Virus record (IMG/VR): IMGVR_UViG_3300025280_000088
Span: 1-35,647 of that record
Source: a virus
DNA: 35,647 nt
Direction: 5' to 3' (one strand)
Positions 8,075 through 18,162 of the stretch are shown piece after piece (position 1 is the first letter of the stretch; each line of letters starts with the position of its first letter). Under the pieces are notes generated by a model. It was not told the origin of the DNA. It ran no database searches and worked only from the letters and a program-made list of their open reading frames with translations. A program made the position numbers and the translations under genes.

Positions 8075-11000
8075 TTATCTTCCAGTATTGTCCAATATCT
8101 TAGACCAGTTACCACGTTTCTCTAAGAACTCTGCCTGCATGGTCTCTGCCCTTCGCCATCTGGATACTGTACTTTTTGGAAGCAAGTTCTGGTAGGCATC
8201 TGGATGCTCTGCAGTAGAGGTATTTCGATATATAAAATCTTGATAGTCCTTGTAAGACTGTCCATCTGGCAGCTTTCTGTCCCAGAATGCTCGCTGTAGT
8301 CTTTCTAATCTGTCGTGATCAAATACATCACTCTCGTCATACTTGGCAAGATCATACAGGGCATACCATTCCTGCATTATAAACTTATGTGGGTCTTTGG
8401 AATCAAACTCAACATCATCTTGATACATAGCAAATGTCTCATTAATTGCAGCTCTATTCTGTGCATACTGGTTCTGTATCCTAGCGAACTCTTCTCTGAG
8501 AGTGTTAGCACCACCAATGAGGAACTGTGGGTACTTCCTTGGATTGTAGAACTGTCTCAGTAATGCCTCTTCGTCAATTATCCTATCTTCATCATTCTTA
8601 TTAAGAGCATCCCAGTACTGAGCATTCTTATCTCCCCTAGCTATTCTCTCTTCCATCATAGGATCAAGAACATCTTTTAGGTGCTGTCTAAGAAGTCGTC
8701 TTTCAAAGGGTTCCATATCCTCATAGTCAATGCCAATGATATCTTTTGCGTATCCCTGTATAAGCTGATATGAAGATTCTGGATATCCCCTGCCACCAAA
8801 GAACTCCGAGACACCCTTTACGCCTCGTTGCTGTACATTCCCTCCCTCAAGCAACACAGCCTGCGCCCATATAGGCATAGTCTTGGGAAGTAACTCTGTC
8901 ATAGTGAAGTTCTTAGCATGACTTGCTATATTCCATCCTTCACCCCAGACAGGCTCACCCATATAAGTTCTTCCCATCAAGGAATCTACACCTGTACTGA
9001 GAATAGGTGATAGGTTTCCCCTGATAAACCTGAAGCCAGGGTTATCCATCGACCAGTCGTTTAGTTTATCCCCTTCACCCTGTTGCACAGTTGTATATAT
9101 AGAAGCAGATAGCTTGATCAAAGACCTTACCTTGGTTCCAAAACCAACATTCGTACCGTCTATATTCCATGTCATAAATTTTGGACTGGTTGGTGTGAAA
9201 TGTTCCACTATCTCATCTGGGTCTTCACCTCGTGCAAGAGAGAAGGCAACAGCCATAGCTGATATTGCTGCTATACCACTGGCTAGTTTCTTACGAGCTT
9301 CATCTCCCCGTAGACCACCACGGCCAACATCAGCAAGCATTGCAACAATTGCCCTGTTATACCGTGGAGCAAGCAAAGCAAGTGATTCCCACTGTCTCTG
9401 CTTTGCAGTAGTTCCAAGTCTAGATGAATTGGCAAGTCCTCTAAATTCATTTGTAAAGTCATCTATCTGCTGTGTGGATATAGCATCAACAGCTTTATGG
9501 TCTAAAGACTTCAGTAACTCTATGCCAGCTATATCAATAGCAGACTCAAATCCCTGCTGTGCACCTCTCAGGAATCCCATATATAACTTACCAGCAGTAG
9601 GAATAATACGAGTAGGGTCTTTCCCTAAAACCTCAGCAGCAATCTTGATTGGCTTTGCCCTTACAAATCCAGCATTAGACAATACCCTAGTAAACTCTGT
9701 GAACTCTGTGCCTCCTGTTGAAAGGAGAAATCCAGGATGTCTTTCCAGTAACTCTTTATTCTCATCTATAACCTTGGCATGAACAGTTGGGTCTATAAAA
9801 GCATGCACAAAACCTTTCATAGTATCGTATAGCCACTTAGGATGAGTAGTCGCATGCCCCATTAGAAACAATAGCTGTATTCCAAACAGTGACATGTCAC
9901 CAGCAAGCTGGAAGAATCTTAATGCTGAGTTAACCGTATTAACACTATTGAGAATCTTACTAAATTCTTGGTTCTCGACCATGCTCTTGACAATTATGTC
10001 ATCAACATCTGATCCTTTGATACGGCGCATCTCACCCGTACCCTCATCTTTAATAAATCCAAGATTTGTAGGCTGGTCTTCCTCAAAGAATCTTCCTGTA
10101 AAAGCAGGAACCTTTGATTGTAAACTACCTTCAGTAAGATGTTTCTTCTTTATTTTTTCTTCTAGAAGGCTTTTCTCTGCTGCAACATCCGCTGCATCTG
10201 AACGAAGCGTATCTATAAACCCACCCCTGTATCTGGTATACCTGTTATCTCCAACAGTGTGATAGTAAGGAGTTCCCCTCACCATCTCTAGAAGCTCATC
10301 AATAGCTCCTACCTTATCTTCCATAAGGATTGATCTGGCACTACGGCTAAAGGTGTACTCAAAGTCTCCAGTTGCTGCATAGTTCTCGTATGCCTCACGA
10401 ACAGCAAACTTGGTAAATCCAAGCCTTCTCTTCATCTTATTAAGACGGTTAATTAATTCAGAAGGAACTTCTGCACCAGATGCTTCGATGGTGGCTACTT
10501 CGACTTCCAGTTCCTTGACCTTATTGAACAGAGCCTTGATAGCTCCTTTTCTTGGAGTAGCATCTATAGGCTGGTCTGAAGCTACTCTTCCAGCTTTGAC
10601 TAGCTGATCAAGGCTAATTGCAGAAACGTCATCAAGCATCCCTTCCATCTCAGGAAGAAGAGTCTCAATAGACTTTCGTGTCTGTGCTGTGATCTGCCCT
10701 CCACGCTTTGCTCTCTGCAATTCATCTATAAGTTTTTTTGCTGCATCTACCCTCTCGATAGCTACATTATTCCTGAGTAACAGTTCTTGAGGAGCTGCAG
10801 ATGTGCGTGACCAGACCACGTTTTGAACGATATAATCAACTGCTCTCTTATCAGCAACTCTTCTGTATGCTGACTGTAAGTTAAGGCTTAGAGCTTCATC
10901 ATCATTTAGATACCTGTATCCTGCAGCAATAGCCTCTTTTTCAGTTTCAAATACCCTTCTCTTTTCCTGTGTACTTTTTGCACCAACTCTTCCAACACCG

Positions 11001-14000
11001 CCTGCTCGTGGGAATGAAACTGTTTCCGCAATATCACCATCAATAAAAATCTTACTCATCACTATACGTCCTGCATAATGACCGCCTTCTTCAAATTCAA
11101 GGTCGTTTATCTCTATACCTTCTACCGCAAACATTCTTCGCTTTGCTTCTTCTATTGCTTGAGCATTGGCAATCCACTCTTTCTGCTTGTCATCTAATAA
11201 ATGTCCATATCTATCTGGATAAGTACGAATATCATTTACATTTAATTCCTGTCCTTCAAATGCGCCTTCTATTAAATGTCCGTTATCATTCGTAGCACCG
11301 AATACATCGTCCTGAGTTCCGAGTCTACGCAGCCTTGCAAAAGCAATCTGTGCTTTCTGATCTCCCTCAGCTTTCAGCATTGCATGGGCTATCAGGGATT
11401 TAGCCAATGGGTCTGTAGCAGCAGTAGATGGGTCCAGTCTTCCCAAGATAAGCCTGAGTCCTGGCATACGCATGAACTTGGCATAGTGATCATTGATCAT
11501 ATTAGTTGAGAGGATAGTATCCATAGTGGACAGAGAAGATAGCTCCTCGACCAGTGGACGTACTTCAGGCTCATCAACAGTATGGAAGAGTCTTTCAGCA
11601 ACCTGCTCAAGATTACCATCATCAGCTACGATATAGTCATCAACCCTGTATCCATAGAACTTCTTAGCCTGTGGTATGAGATGGGCAGGAACATTAGCTT
11701 CTATAGTCTTGATTGATGGCTTTCTCGTATTGAGAATGTCATCAAACATATCTTTCATGGCAGGACTAAGGCTTTCTTCATGAGGACTTCCCTTGATTGC
11801 CCTTATCACGTTAAGAAGCATATCTTTGAATCTTTCAAAGACACCTCTTACCTGTTGGTTAGGAGCATAACCAGTCATTACAAAGGTCTCAAAGGCTTCG
11901 GCAAACTTCTCTTCCCCTGCCCTTGTCCATATATTCTTGTTGACCAGCGAATCGTATCCCTCTTTACCCATAGAGAACTCGCCAGCAATACGGAGCTGTT
12001 CTTCAGATAGCTGTCTTCTGAGAACATGCCCTATCTCATGTATTCCTGTCTGGAAGTCAGCAGCTTCTGTGAAGTTAAGCCAGTACTTACCGTCATTGTT
12101 GAAGTCAGTGAACCCAAGTACCTTTCCACCATTGGGTATATCCCCATTTATCTGGAATAGCCTCATCTGAACATTAGTCAAGGATTCAGATAAGGTAGAA
12201 AAAGCCTTGACTCCCTTGTTAGGGCGAGCCTTAAATCCTTTTGAAAGAATAAGTTCAGATGGCTCTAGAAGATTATCTTTTAATCTTATGGAGTGTACGG
12301 ATACTGTTTTATCCGTAGGTCTATCCTCCATAGTAACCAAGTGTTTGGAAACTCCGACAGTATCTTCTAACTGTTTGGCGTTTATCTTTGGATTATTTTC
12401 AATTGCGATCTCGGCAATGGCATCCAATAACTCTTGTTTGCTGGAACCATGTCGTGTTCTGGAAGTAGGTACTCCACCTAATTCCAGAAGATCAAATACA
12501 GATATAGGGGTTTCCCTTTGTACACTAGGTCCGCTCAACCCCATCTCTGTAAACTCATCAACAGACTCAAGTAACTCTTGATTCTGAGATACCCTCTCCA
12601 TTATTTTTGGAATGCGTATATCAGAAGGAGGCTTTCCCAGACGGATATCACTATTTGTCTGCCTAGATGCAGATAACTTTTTTTCTACTTCAGCTAGTTT
12701 ACTACCCCACTCATATATATCTCCTTGAACTCTATCCACACTAGGTCCACCAATCCATACCCCTGCTGCGTTTTGGCTTGCTGGTCCATAACTTCCATCA
12801 GCAAGATTAGCCATCTCTGCAATAATATTTTGATTTAAATCCGCAATCTCTTCCTCCATCTCTGCTATCTCTAATCCTGAAGTAAATTTTTGTACTGTAC
12901 CTGTAGGCCTTTCTCCTCTTATTTTTTTAGCATTAGTTAAATTTTTAAGTGCGTCATTTAACTCTTCTTTAGTATCGTCTATTTCATATTGAATACCACC
13001 TTTGTCTTCGACTGGAAGACGTTTTTGTTCGTCAGTTAACGCATCAATAGTCCTCCGCAGTTCATCAATTTCTTCTTCCATAGCAGTTATTTCTGCGTCA
13101 CTTGCCTTTACCTGACCCCTTGATACCCCCTTATCGAGATAAACTTTCTGAGTCTGCTTAACGGCTGTATTGATTCTAGTGTGGAAATCACTCATACCAT
13201 CAACTACATTTTCTAAATCTTCATACAGATTTTCCCTACTAAGGTCTAAGGCAGACAGCTCTTTTCTTGCCTGAGCAATATCATTCTCTATATCTCTCAA
13301 TGCTTTCTGATAAGCATCAGGATTACCGAGCATCGATTCATCATCCCAAGTACCAAGAGCTTCTAGTTGTCTTTCTCCTTTTGCAATCCTATCTTTTAGT
13401 ACACTAGCCGTATGACGTTCCGATGCTACCTTCGCCAGTGTTCCAACATCTAACAGTCTTAGAGATTCTTCGACTTCTGCCCTATGTTCAGGAGATGTAA
13501 GTTTGTTTGGAAAATAATCAACCTGATTTACCATCTCGTTATGAAGATCAGGGTCCAGAAGCCTTAAATCTGAGTCGTCTATTAACTGAGTATGTTGACC
13601 AAGTCTGTATTCCCAGCTCGGATTAGTACCAACTTCTTCACTTATTATCTGGTGTCCTAATCTTCTTACCTTATGGCTAGAGTAGTATTCTGTAAGTTCC
13701 TTTGATGTTTTCATATCCGTGCCGATAGGAATCTCTGTTGTCTCTATCAACGCTCTTGTATCAGAGTTTTTCCAAGTTCCCCATCCTGCGGTATGCTGGA
13801 CATCTTCGACAAGTTTCTCAGTAGCTTCAAGAAGCTGTCCCTTTCTACCGTCTACCTCTCCGTAGCGCATATTCGCATAAGGCATTGCTTCATCTTTATA
13901 TTTATTCAAGACAATTTGACCCGTAGAAATAGTCATCTTGTCTGCGCCCTCTGAGGCAGCATGGAACATAAGCCTTCTAAGGACTGGAATATGAAAGTTC

Positions 14001-17000
14001 CCTGTAGAGAAAATAAAGTTTGGAGGCAAGGCAAAAGTTTCAGGAGTTGTATTCTTCAGATGGACAAGCACTGCTACGGCTGCTGCACGTTCTGATGCAT
14101 AATTACGACCCCACTCATGCATACCCTCGACTACTTTATACCTATCACGATGAGTCATCTTTCCAGAAGGAAGAAGCTCACCTGCCTCTTCCCTGATACG
14201 AAATGTTCCTACGTTACCATCTATAACATCATCAATAGACCACCGTACCCTGTTTGGTTCGGCTGTACCACGCTTACGGTTGGTAAGTAATTGGTCAGTA
14301 ATTTTACCAAGTGCTTCATTAAAATTATCTGTCCACGGGTTTCTTCGATCAGTAATAGTTGAAATACGGATAATCGGAGCCTTTGTCACCCCCTGCTTGC
14401 CAGGAGCAGGATCAATTATCTGTACTGTTACATTCCCTAAACCTTCAATATCGTAGTTTCCTAAAGAATCTTTAGGTCTGATTACTGTTTCTTTACGGAC
14501 CTGATCACTGAAGATAGTTTCTGATCTTGTGTAACTTCCTTCTGGCAGTATTTCATCTTCATCAAAAGCCCGAATAATATTTTCATACTGTGCCTCCACC
14601 ATATCATCGGTGGCAGAACTGCCATTAGCAGGAGCAACATATATATCATAAGCAGGACCACTTATAGTACGCATCTCCGTAATTGCTTCAGGAGCAGCTT
14701 GTTCCGTCTTTAAATATTCTGCTGAAGAATATTCGCCCATATCCAGTTTTTCTACACCTGCTGTAGTTCGTTCTTCTAGATTAGTTAAAGGACCAGACAT
14801 CCAAGAATCACCAGTCTTGTTAATCCAGAATGCAGGGTGTCCAGGTGTCCAATTTGCACCTGAGCCTCGACCACTTACATACATAGGGTCTGTTATTGCT
14901 TCTAATAATTCTTCTTTACCTAATCCAATCATCTTCTGTATCATGTCAGACTGGACTTCTTCTACATGGAATATCTTCTTTACAACTTCTACTCCATTTT
15001 CAAGTTCTGTTACTGACCGTACAGAATATCTTCCTGACACGAATATATTTGTTCTTGCAGATGTTGGAATGGGAGTATGAGAAACTGCTCCACCTTCCAT
15101 TAATTCCCTTGTTTGCCCATATAGCCCGTCAACAAGGTCTTTATTCATCATATTTACGCCATACTGACTGCCGTAATGACCATGAGGATACTCTAATTCT
15201 CCAAGCGCACTACCCCTTTTGTCCCAGTCACTAGGACGATCTTCTGCCAGTGGACTCATAGCCTTTCTGATAGCAGATTCCTCTGACATATTGGGAACAT
15301 CGAGCTTGAGTAGTATTACTCCCTGACGCTCGGCTGGACCATGCAGAGTTGCATTGAACTGTGTCTCGGAATACAGGTCAGATATATTAAACTCAACTAT
15401 CTTTGCCCTGTTTGTGTCCATATGCTCCCGTAGAGCATGTATGGATATCCTTTTGCCCTTGTTATCCCTGAGCAACCTGTTAATACCAAGGGCTTCCAGT
15501 TCCTCTGAGCTGATTTTTAGCCCTGAGAACCTGCCCATCGCTTCATTTTTAGGAACATTACGTCTATTAGTACCTTTAGTAGTGCGATCATTAAGGTGAT
15601 TAAAAAGGTCATCAGCATTAAAGGTTTTATCTCTGTCTCTCAATAACCCCTGTGCGCTTGTTCCTCGTATCTCCCATACATAATCGAGCCATTCATCGAA
15701 GTTATGCTTAAAGGGAATAACATCCGTACTTGGATCAACTACCTTAAAGAGATACCCCTGTGGGGCGAACATATTAACGCTGTTGATAGACTCTTCAAGA
15801 GCACTGTTGGCAGCACCGTCAGATATCCTTGAAAAGCGCATCTGACCAGCAAGAAAATCAGTATCTCCAGATGTGCTGTTGGAAATCTGACCAATTATCC
15901 TAGTCTGTAGATCAGCTTCTGAGTCATTTATACCCATATCTATCATCTGCTGTCTAAGCCTTACAGAGTTTGTACCATACTCTGCTATATCAACCGATGG
16001 ATCGAATGCCTTTAGGTTATATAAAGCGTGGAAATCAGACTTAAACGTGCCTGACATACCATTTCTGGCAGCTTTCCACTGCCTCCACATGGGTTTAATA
16101 TAAGCATCAGCAGGTCCGAAGATCGCAGCGAATGGAGGAGAAGCAAACTCAAGAGTATTGAGTGCTGCTTCAAAGTCACCCATCAGACCTTCTTCATCAC
16201 TATAGAATAGACCTCCCTGAGCATTGATTTCAGGGTTGAAGACTATGGATGCACCAGCAGTGGGAATAGCCGCAGCAAACTCTGCTCCTATCTTTACTCC
16301 CACTTCTGCCATATTCTGGGGAACTGGACCTGCGCTAAGAGAGTTTACTATTCCGCTTCTTAGGTCTCTTGCACTTACTTCACCTATGATATCTGGTGAA
16401 TGTATGACATTTTTTTTACGCCATACCTCTTTAAATAGACCAGTATTATTTGCAATAGGTCTTCCGTTCTCATCTTCTTCTGGACCATAAGTGATATGGG
16501 GTATGGCTTCCTGTGTTCTCTCGTACCCTTCTCTGCGAAGCCTATTGGCTTCGATAGAAACAGTACGCCTCTTATCAGGGTCTAGAATTAGTTCTACTGG
16601 CTCTGCCCATATCTTAGTAGATATATCTGTGATTACATTGGGAGCACCAAGCTGGCGATTATAAAATACTTCCTCTCCCCTTGCAGGAGAGAGATTAATA
16701 TTTATAGTTCCGTCATCTTTCACACCTTGAGCAAGAACACTTTCTGAGATTCCTAACTCTGAAGCAATAACATTCGCTTCTTGAGCCTTACCAGGTAAAA
16801 GAATCTGATCCCAAGATGGAACATCCCATGTATATCCCTTGCCTGCAGAAAGATTGAGAAGTCCCTCGGCAACATTCTTGTAGGGCGCAGTAGCATACTG
16901 CCTTATTCTCTGGTTTGCCTCAGTATATCCTTCAGGTAGAAGAGCATCAGTTGCAACATCAGTTATATCTTTTACTTGACCAAAATACTGGAAGGGTAGA

Positions 17001-17248
17001 GAAGGTAGTACCTCACCCATTGTGCCGAGCATACTCTGGATTCTGGAGGTCCAGTCACCCCCACGCTGACCGCCTTCAGGGGGAGAATCCCATACTAGCG
17101 CATCGGATATGGTTTTAAACCATTCTGATTCGCTACGTCTTTGTAGATTCTCTTTCCACTCATCTCGGCTTGTTGCTACCTTGAGAGCTGGAATGGGAAT
17201 CTTGTCCCACCATTTCTCTTTTCCGTAATACCAATGCTCATTTGACAT
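8075..17248 (-). CDS. Giant polyvalent-type virion protein with zinc-metallopeptidase motif (3057 aa)
   Basis: This gene takes up 26% of the window. About residues 580-1170 match the conserved layout of phage large polyvalent proteins (the family described for multi-domain proteins injected with DNA): a GLKISSEELEALGI segment, then SETQFNATLHGP near 640, FHVEEVQSDMIQ at 760-771 (family motif EEIQSDWHQ), and KMTISTGQIVLNKY at 1104. Residues of about 1270-1550 are long coiled coils. At 1737 a gluzincin motif HEIGH appears, with a following FAEAFE segment that can supply the third zinc ligand. The C-terminal part (about 2350-2800) has helical segments like the LPD38-type domain. The gene lies between the 111-aa gene (TAATG overlap) and the scaffold. 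It is likely packaged and ejected, protecting or reshaping the host cell. Domain names are from pattern memory, not a search. Confidence 0.8.
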   Translation of the reverse strand: MSNEHWYYGKEKWWDKIPIPALKVATSRDEWKENLQRRSESEWFKTISDALVWDSPPEGGQRGGDWTSRIQSMLGTMGEVLPSLPFQYFGQVKDITDVATDALLPEGYTEANQRIRQYATAPYKNVAEGLLNLSAGKGYTWDVPSWDQILLPGKAQEANVIASELGISESVLAQGVKDDGTININLSPARGEEVFYNRQLGAPNVITDISTKIWAEPVELILDPDKRRTVSIEANRLRREGYERTQEAIPHITYGPEEDENGRPIANNTGLFKEVWRKKNVIHSPDIIGEVSARDLRSGIVNSLSAGPVPQNMAEVGVKIGAEFAAAIPTAGASIVFNPEINAQGGLFYSDEEGLMGDFEAALNTLEFASPPFAAIFGPADAYIKPMWRQWKAARNGMSGTFKSDFHALYNLKAFDPSVDIAEYGTNSVRLRQQMIDMGINDSEADLQTRIIGQISNSTSGDTDFLAGQMRFSRISDGAANSALEESINSVNMFAPQGYLFKVVDPSTDVIPFKHNFDEWLDYVWEIRGTSAQGLLRDRDKTFNADDLFNHLNDRTTKGTNRRNVPKNEAMGRFSGLKISSEELEALGINRLLRDNKGKRISIHALREHMDTNRAKIVEFNISDLYSETQFNATLHGPAERQGVILLKLDVPNMSEESAIRKAMSPLAEDRPSDWDKRGSALGELEYPHGHYGSQYGVNMMNKDLVDGLYGQTRELMEGGAVSHTPIPTSARTNIFVSGRYSVRSVTELENGVEVVKKIFHVEEVQSDMIQKMIGLGKEELLEAITDPMYVSGRGSGANWTPGHPAFWINKTGDSWMSGPLTNLEERTTAGVEKLDMGEYSSAEYLKTEQAAPEAITEMRTISGPAYDIYVAPANGSSATDDMVEAQYENIIRAFDEDEILPEGSYTRSETIFSDQVRKETVIRPKDSLGNYDIEGLGNVTVQIIDPAPGKQGVTKAPIIRISTITDRRNPWTDNFNEALGKITDQLLTNRKRGTAEPNRVRWSIDDVIDGNVGTFRIREEAGELLPSGKMTHRDRYKVVEGMHEWGRNYASERAAAVAVLVHLKNTTPETFALPPNFIFSTGNFHIPVLRRLMFHAASEGADKMTISTGQIVLNKYKDEAMPYANMRYGEVDGRKGQLLEATEKLVEDVQHTAGWGTWKNSDTRALIETTEIPIGTDMKTSKELTEYYSSHKVRRLGHQIISEEVGTNPSWEYRLGQHTQLIDDSDLRLLDPDLHNEMVNQVDYFPNKLTSPEHRAEVEESLRLLDVGTLAKVASERHTASVLKDRIAKGERQLEALGTWDDESMLGNPDAYQKALRDIENDIAQARKELSALDLSRENLYEDLENVVDGMSDFHTRINTAVKQTQKVYLDKGVSRGQVKASDAEITAMEEEIDELRRTIDALTDEQKRLPVEDKGGIQYEIDDTKEELNDALKNLTNAKKIRGERPTGTVQKFTSGLEIAEMEEEIADLNQNIIAEMANLADGSYGPASQNAAGVWIGGPSVDRVQGDIYEWGSKLAEVEKKLSASRQTNSDIRLGKPPSDIRIPKIMERVSQNQELLESVDEFTEMGLSGPSVQRETPISVFDLLELGGVPTSRTRHGSSKQELLDAIAEIAIENNPKINAKQLEDTVGVSKHLVTMEDRPTDKTVSVHSIRLKDNLLEPSELILSKGFKARPNKGVKAFSTLSESLTNVQMRLFQINGDIPNGGKVLGFTDFNNDGKYWLNFTEAADFQTGIHEIGHVLRRQLSEEQLRIAGEFSMGKEGYDSLVNKNIWTRAGEEKFAEAFETFVMTGYAPNQQVRGVFERFKDMLLNVIRAIKGSPHEESLSPAMKDMFDDILNTRKPSIKTIEANVPAHLIPQAKKFYGYRVDDYIVADDGNLEQVAERLFHTVDEPEVRPLVEELSSLSTMDTILSTNMINDHYAKFMRMPGLRLILGRLDPSTAATDPLAKSLIAHAMLKAEGDQKAQIAFARLRRLGTQDDVFGATNDNGHLIEGAFEGQELNVNDIRTYPDRYGHLLDDKQKEWIANAQAIEEAKRRMFAVEGIEINDLEFEEGGHYAGRIVMSKIFIDGDIAETVSFPRAGGVGRVGAKSTQEKRRVFETEKEAIAAGYRYLNDDEALSLNLQSAYRRVADKRAVDYIVQNVVWSRTSAAPQELLLRNNVAIERVDAAKKLIDELQRAKRGGQITAQTRKSIETLLPEMEGMLDDVSAISLDQLVKAGRVASDQPIDATPRKGAIKALFNKVKELEVEVATIEASGAEVPSELINRLNKMKRRLGFTKFAVREAYENYAATGDFEYTFSRSARSILMEDKVGAIDELLEMVRGTPYYHTVGDNRYTRYRGGFIDTLRSDAADVAAEKSLLEEKIKKKHLTEGSLQSKVPAFTGRFFEEDQPTNLGFIKDEGTGEMRRIKGSDVDDIIVKSMVENQEFSKILNSVNTVNSALRFFQLAGDMSLFGIQLLFLMGHATTHPKWLYDTMKGFVHAFIDPTVHAKVIDENKELLERHPGFLLSTGGTEFTEFTRVLSNAGFVRAKPIKIAAEVLGKDPTRIIPTAGKLYMGFLRGAQQGFESAIDIAGIELLKSLDHKAVDAISTQQIDDFTNEFRGLANSSRLGTTAKQRQWESLALLAPRYNRAIVAMLADVGRGGLRGDEARKKLASGIAAISAMAVAFSLARGEDPDEIVEHFTPTSPKFMTWNIDGTNVGFGTKVRSLIKLSASIYTTVQQGEGDKLNDWSMDNPGFRFIRGNLSPILSTGVDSLMGRTYMGEPVWGEGWNIASHAKNFTMTELLPKTMPIWAQAVLLEGGNVQQRGVKGVSEFFGGRGYPESSYQLIQGYAKDIIGIDYEDMEPFERRLLRQHLKDVLDPMMEERIARGDKNAQYWDALNKNDEDRIIDEEALLRQFYNPRKYPQFLIGGANTLREEFARIQNQYAQNRAAINETFAMYQDDVEFDSKDPHKFIMQEWYALYDLAKYDESDVFDHDRLERLQRAFWDRKLPDGQSYKDYQDFIYRNTSTAEHPDAYQNLLPKSTVSRWRRAETMQAEFLEKRGNWSKILDNTGR

Positions 17249-17583
17249 TAGAAGTAGATTTGTCTGGTCCTCGGATTAAACTGGGATGTAAAGTTTCCTC
17301 TCATCTCTGGTGGAAGAGCAGTGTATTTCTCTGTCCAGTCATAGTCCTTGAGAAATCCAGCAAAGGTATTCTCAGTTTCAGTAGGTATAGTTCCCTGCCT
17401 GAGAAGTCCACCCAGAGACCCAAGATACTGGTTATATACGTTTTGAAACTGGCTCTGGTAATGACGCTGCCCAGATGGTGCACCCCATTCTTCCCCATAG
17501 CTGTAATAAGCAGCAGCAGGATTTAACTCTAGGTACTGACCTGGAACATCGCCAAATTCACCCCAGTCATATTGGTTTGACAT
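17248..17583 (-). CDS. Small virion-operon protein, possible paralogue of the 189- and 615-aa proteins
   Basis: This 111-aa protein is Tyr/Gln/Gly-rich. It has NVYNQYLGSLGGLLRQG at about residues 48-64 and FLKDYDWTEKYTALPPEMRG near 78-97. The first segment resembles NPYASFLGG of the 189-aa protein and RYNNFLQTYVPLTG of the 615-aa protein, so the three adjacent genes may derive from one another. The start at 17583 is on the base next to the stop of the 189-aa gene, and its stop overlaps the giant gene as TAATG. No known domain was recognised. It may be an internal or ejected virion component made together with the giant protein. Confidence 0.6.
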   Translation of the reverse strand: MSNQYDWGEFGDVPGQYLELNPAAAYYSYGEEWGAPSGQRHYQSQFQNVYNQYLGSLGGLLRQGTIPTETENTFAGFLKDYDWTEKYTALPPEMRGNFTSQFNPRTRQIYF

Positions 17584-18153
17584 TTATATACCAAATGCTT
17601 TCCATACTGATCCAGGATCAGTACCTTGAGCATAATCAAGATAACTTCCTGTCTGTCCTGATCCTGCCCACTGGTCAAACAATCTTTGAAGGATAGCCTG
17701 TGTCTCTCCCCTGAGAGCAAGAGGTGATCTTGACAGTGCTGCTTGGTTCACAATTCCAGCCTGTCGAGCAGCTACCTGTGCAGGATCGGACCCTTCAACA
17801 GCCCCGAATCTCTGCTGCATTCTCTGTACATCCTCTGGTGTGTATCCTGCTCCTGCAGTACCGCCAAGAGCACTCGAAACATCTGCTGCTCTTTGCTGCC
17901 ACTGTGCAGAGGTCATAGGCGAATAAGCACCTGCGCCAGTACCGCCAAGAAAAGATGCATATGGGTTAGTGCCTAAGTCTGTATCTGGATTATATCCCTG
18001 TTGGGGAGCAGTCCAGTATGCCATCTGAGACATTGGTCCGTAAGCTGCTCCTGCAGCCCTCCCAAATAACTGGGTAGGATCAAACTGCTGAGAAAGCCAG
18101 TACCTGTAAGCACCTTCCATCGGGTTGAATGTTGCTGATGTTGCTTGTGACAT
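17584..18153 (-). CDS. Virion-operon protein related to the C-terminus of the 615-aa neighbour (189 aa)
   Basis: The protein is rich in Ala, Gly, Gln and Tyr, with an N-terminal helix-type start (MEGAYRYWLSQQFDPTQLFGRAAGAAYG). Its C-terminal 60 residues line up with the C-terminus of the 615-aa protein: VNQAALSRSPL against VNQKALAALPI, LRGETQAILQRLFDQW against LRNETSKILHRLHNDW, then SYLDY against SWLEY. This is seen directly in the translations. The gene lies nine bases after the 615-aa gene and next to the 111-aa gene. Its function is unknown; duplication of a virion-associated module is the simplest reading. Confidence 0.65.
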   Translation of the reverse strand: MSQATSATFNPMEGAYRYWLSQQFDPTQLFGRAAGAAYGPMSQMAYWTAPQQGYNPDTDLGTNPYASFLGGTGAGAYSPMTSAQWQQRAADVSSALGGTAGAGYTPEDVQRMQQRFGAVEGSDPAQVAARQAGIVNQAALSRSPLALRGETQAILQRLFDQWAGSGQTGSYLDYAQGTDPGSVWKAFGI

Positions 18154-18162
18154 AACTAACTC

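Noticed and set aside
9114-9782. Long open frame of 222 codons on the plus strand inside the giant gene
   Set aside because: It is antisense to a clearly coding gene with strong domain motifs, has no good ribosome site, and the translation is Ser/Ala/Ile-rich without a recognisable domain.
8075-17248. Tape-measure protein or virion RNA polymerase as the identity of the 3057-aa protein
   Set aside because: It lies between portal and scaffold, upstream of the capsid gene, and has polyvalent and metallopeptidase motifs. No polymerase catalytic motif and no repeating hydrophobic tape-measure pattern was noticed.
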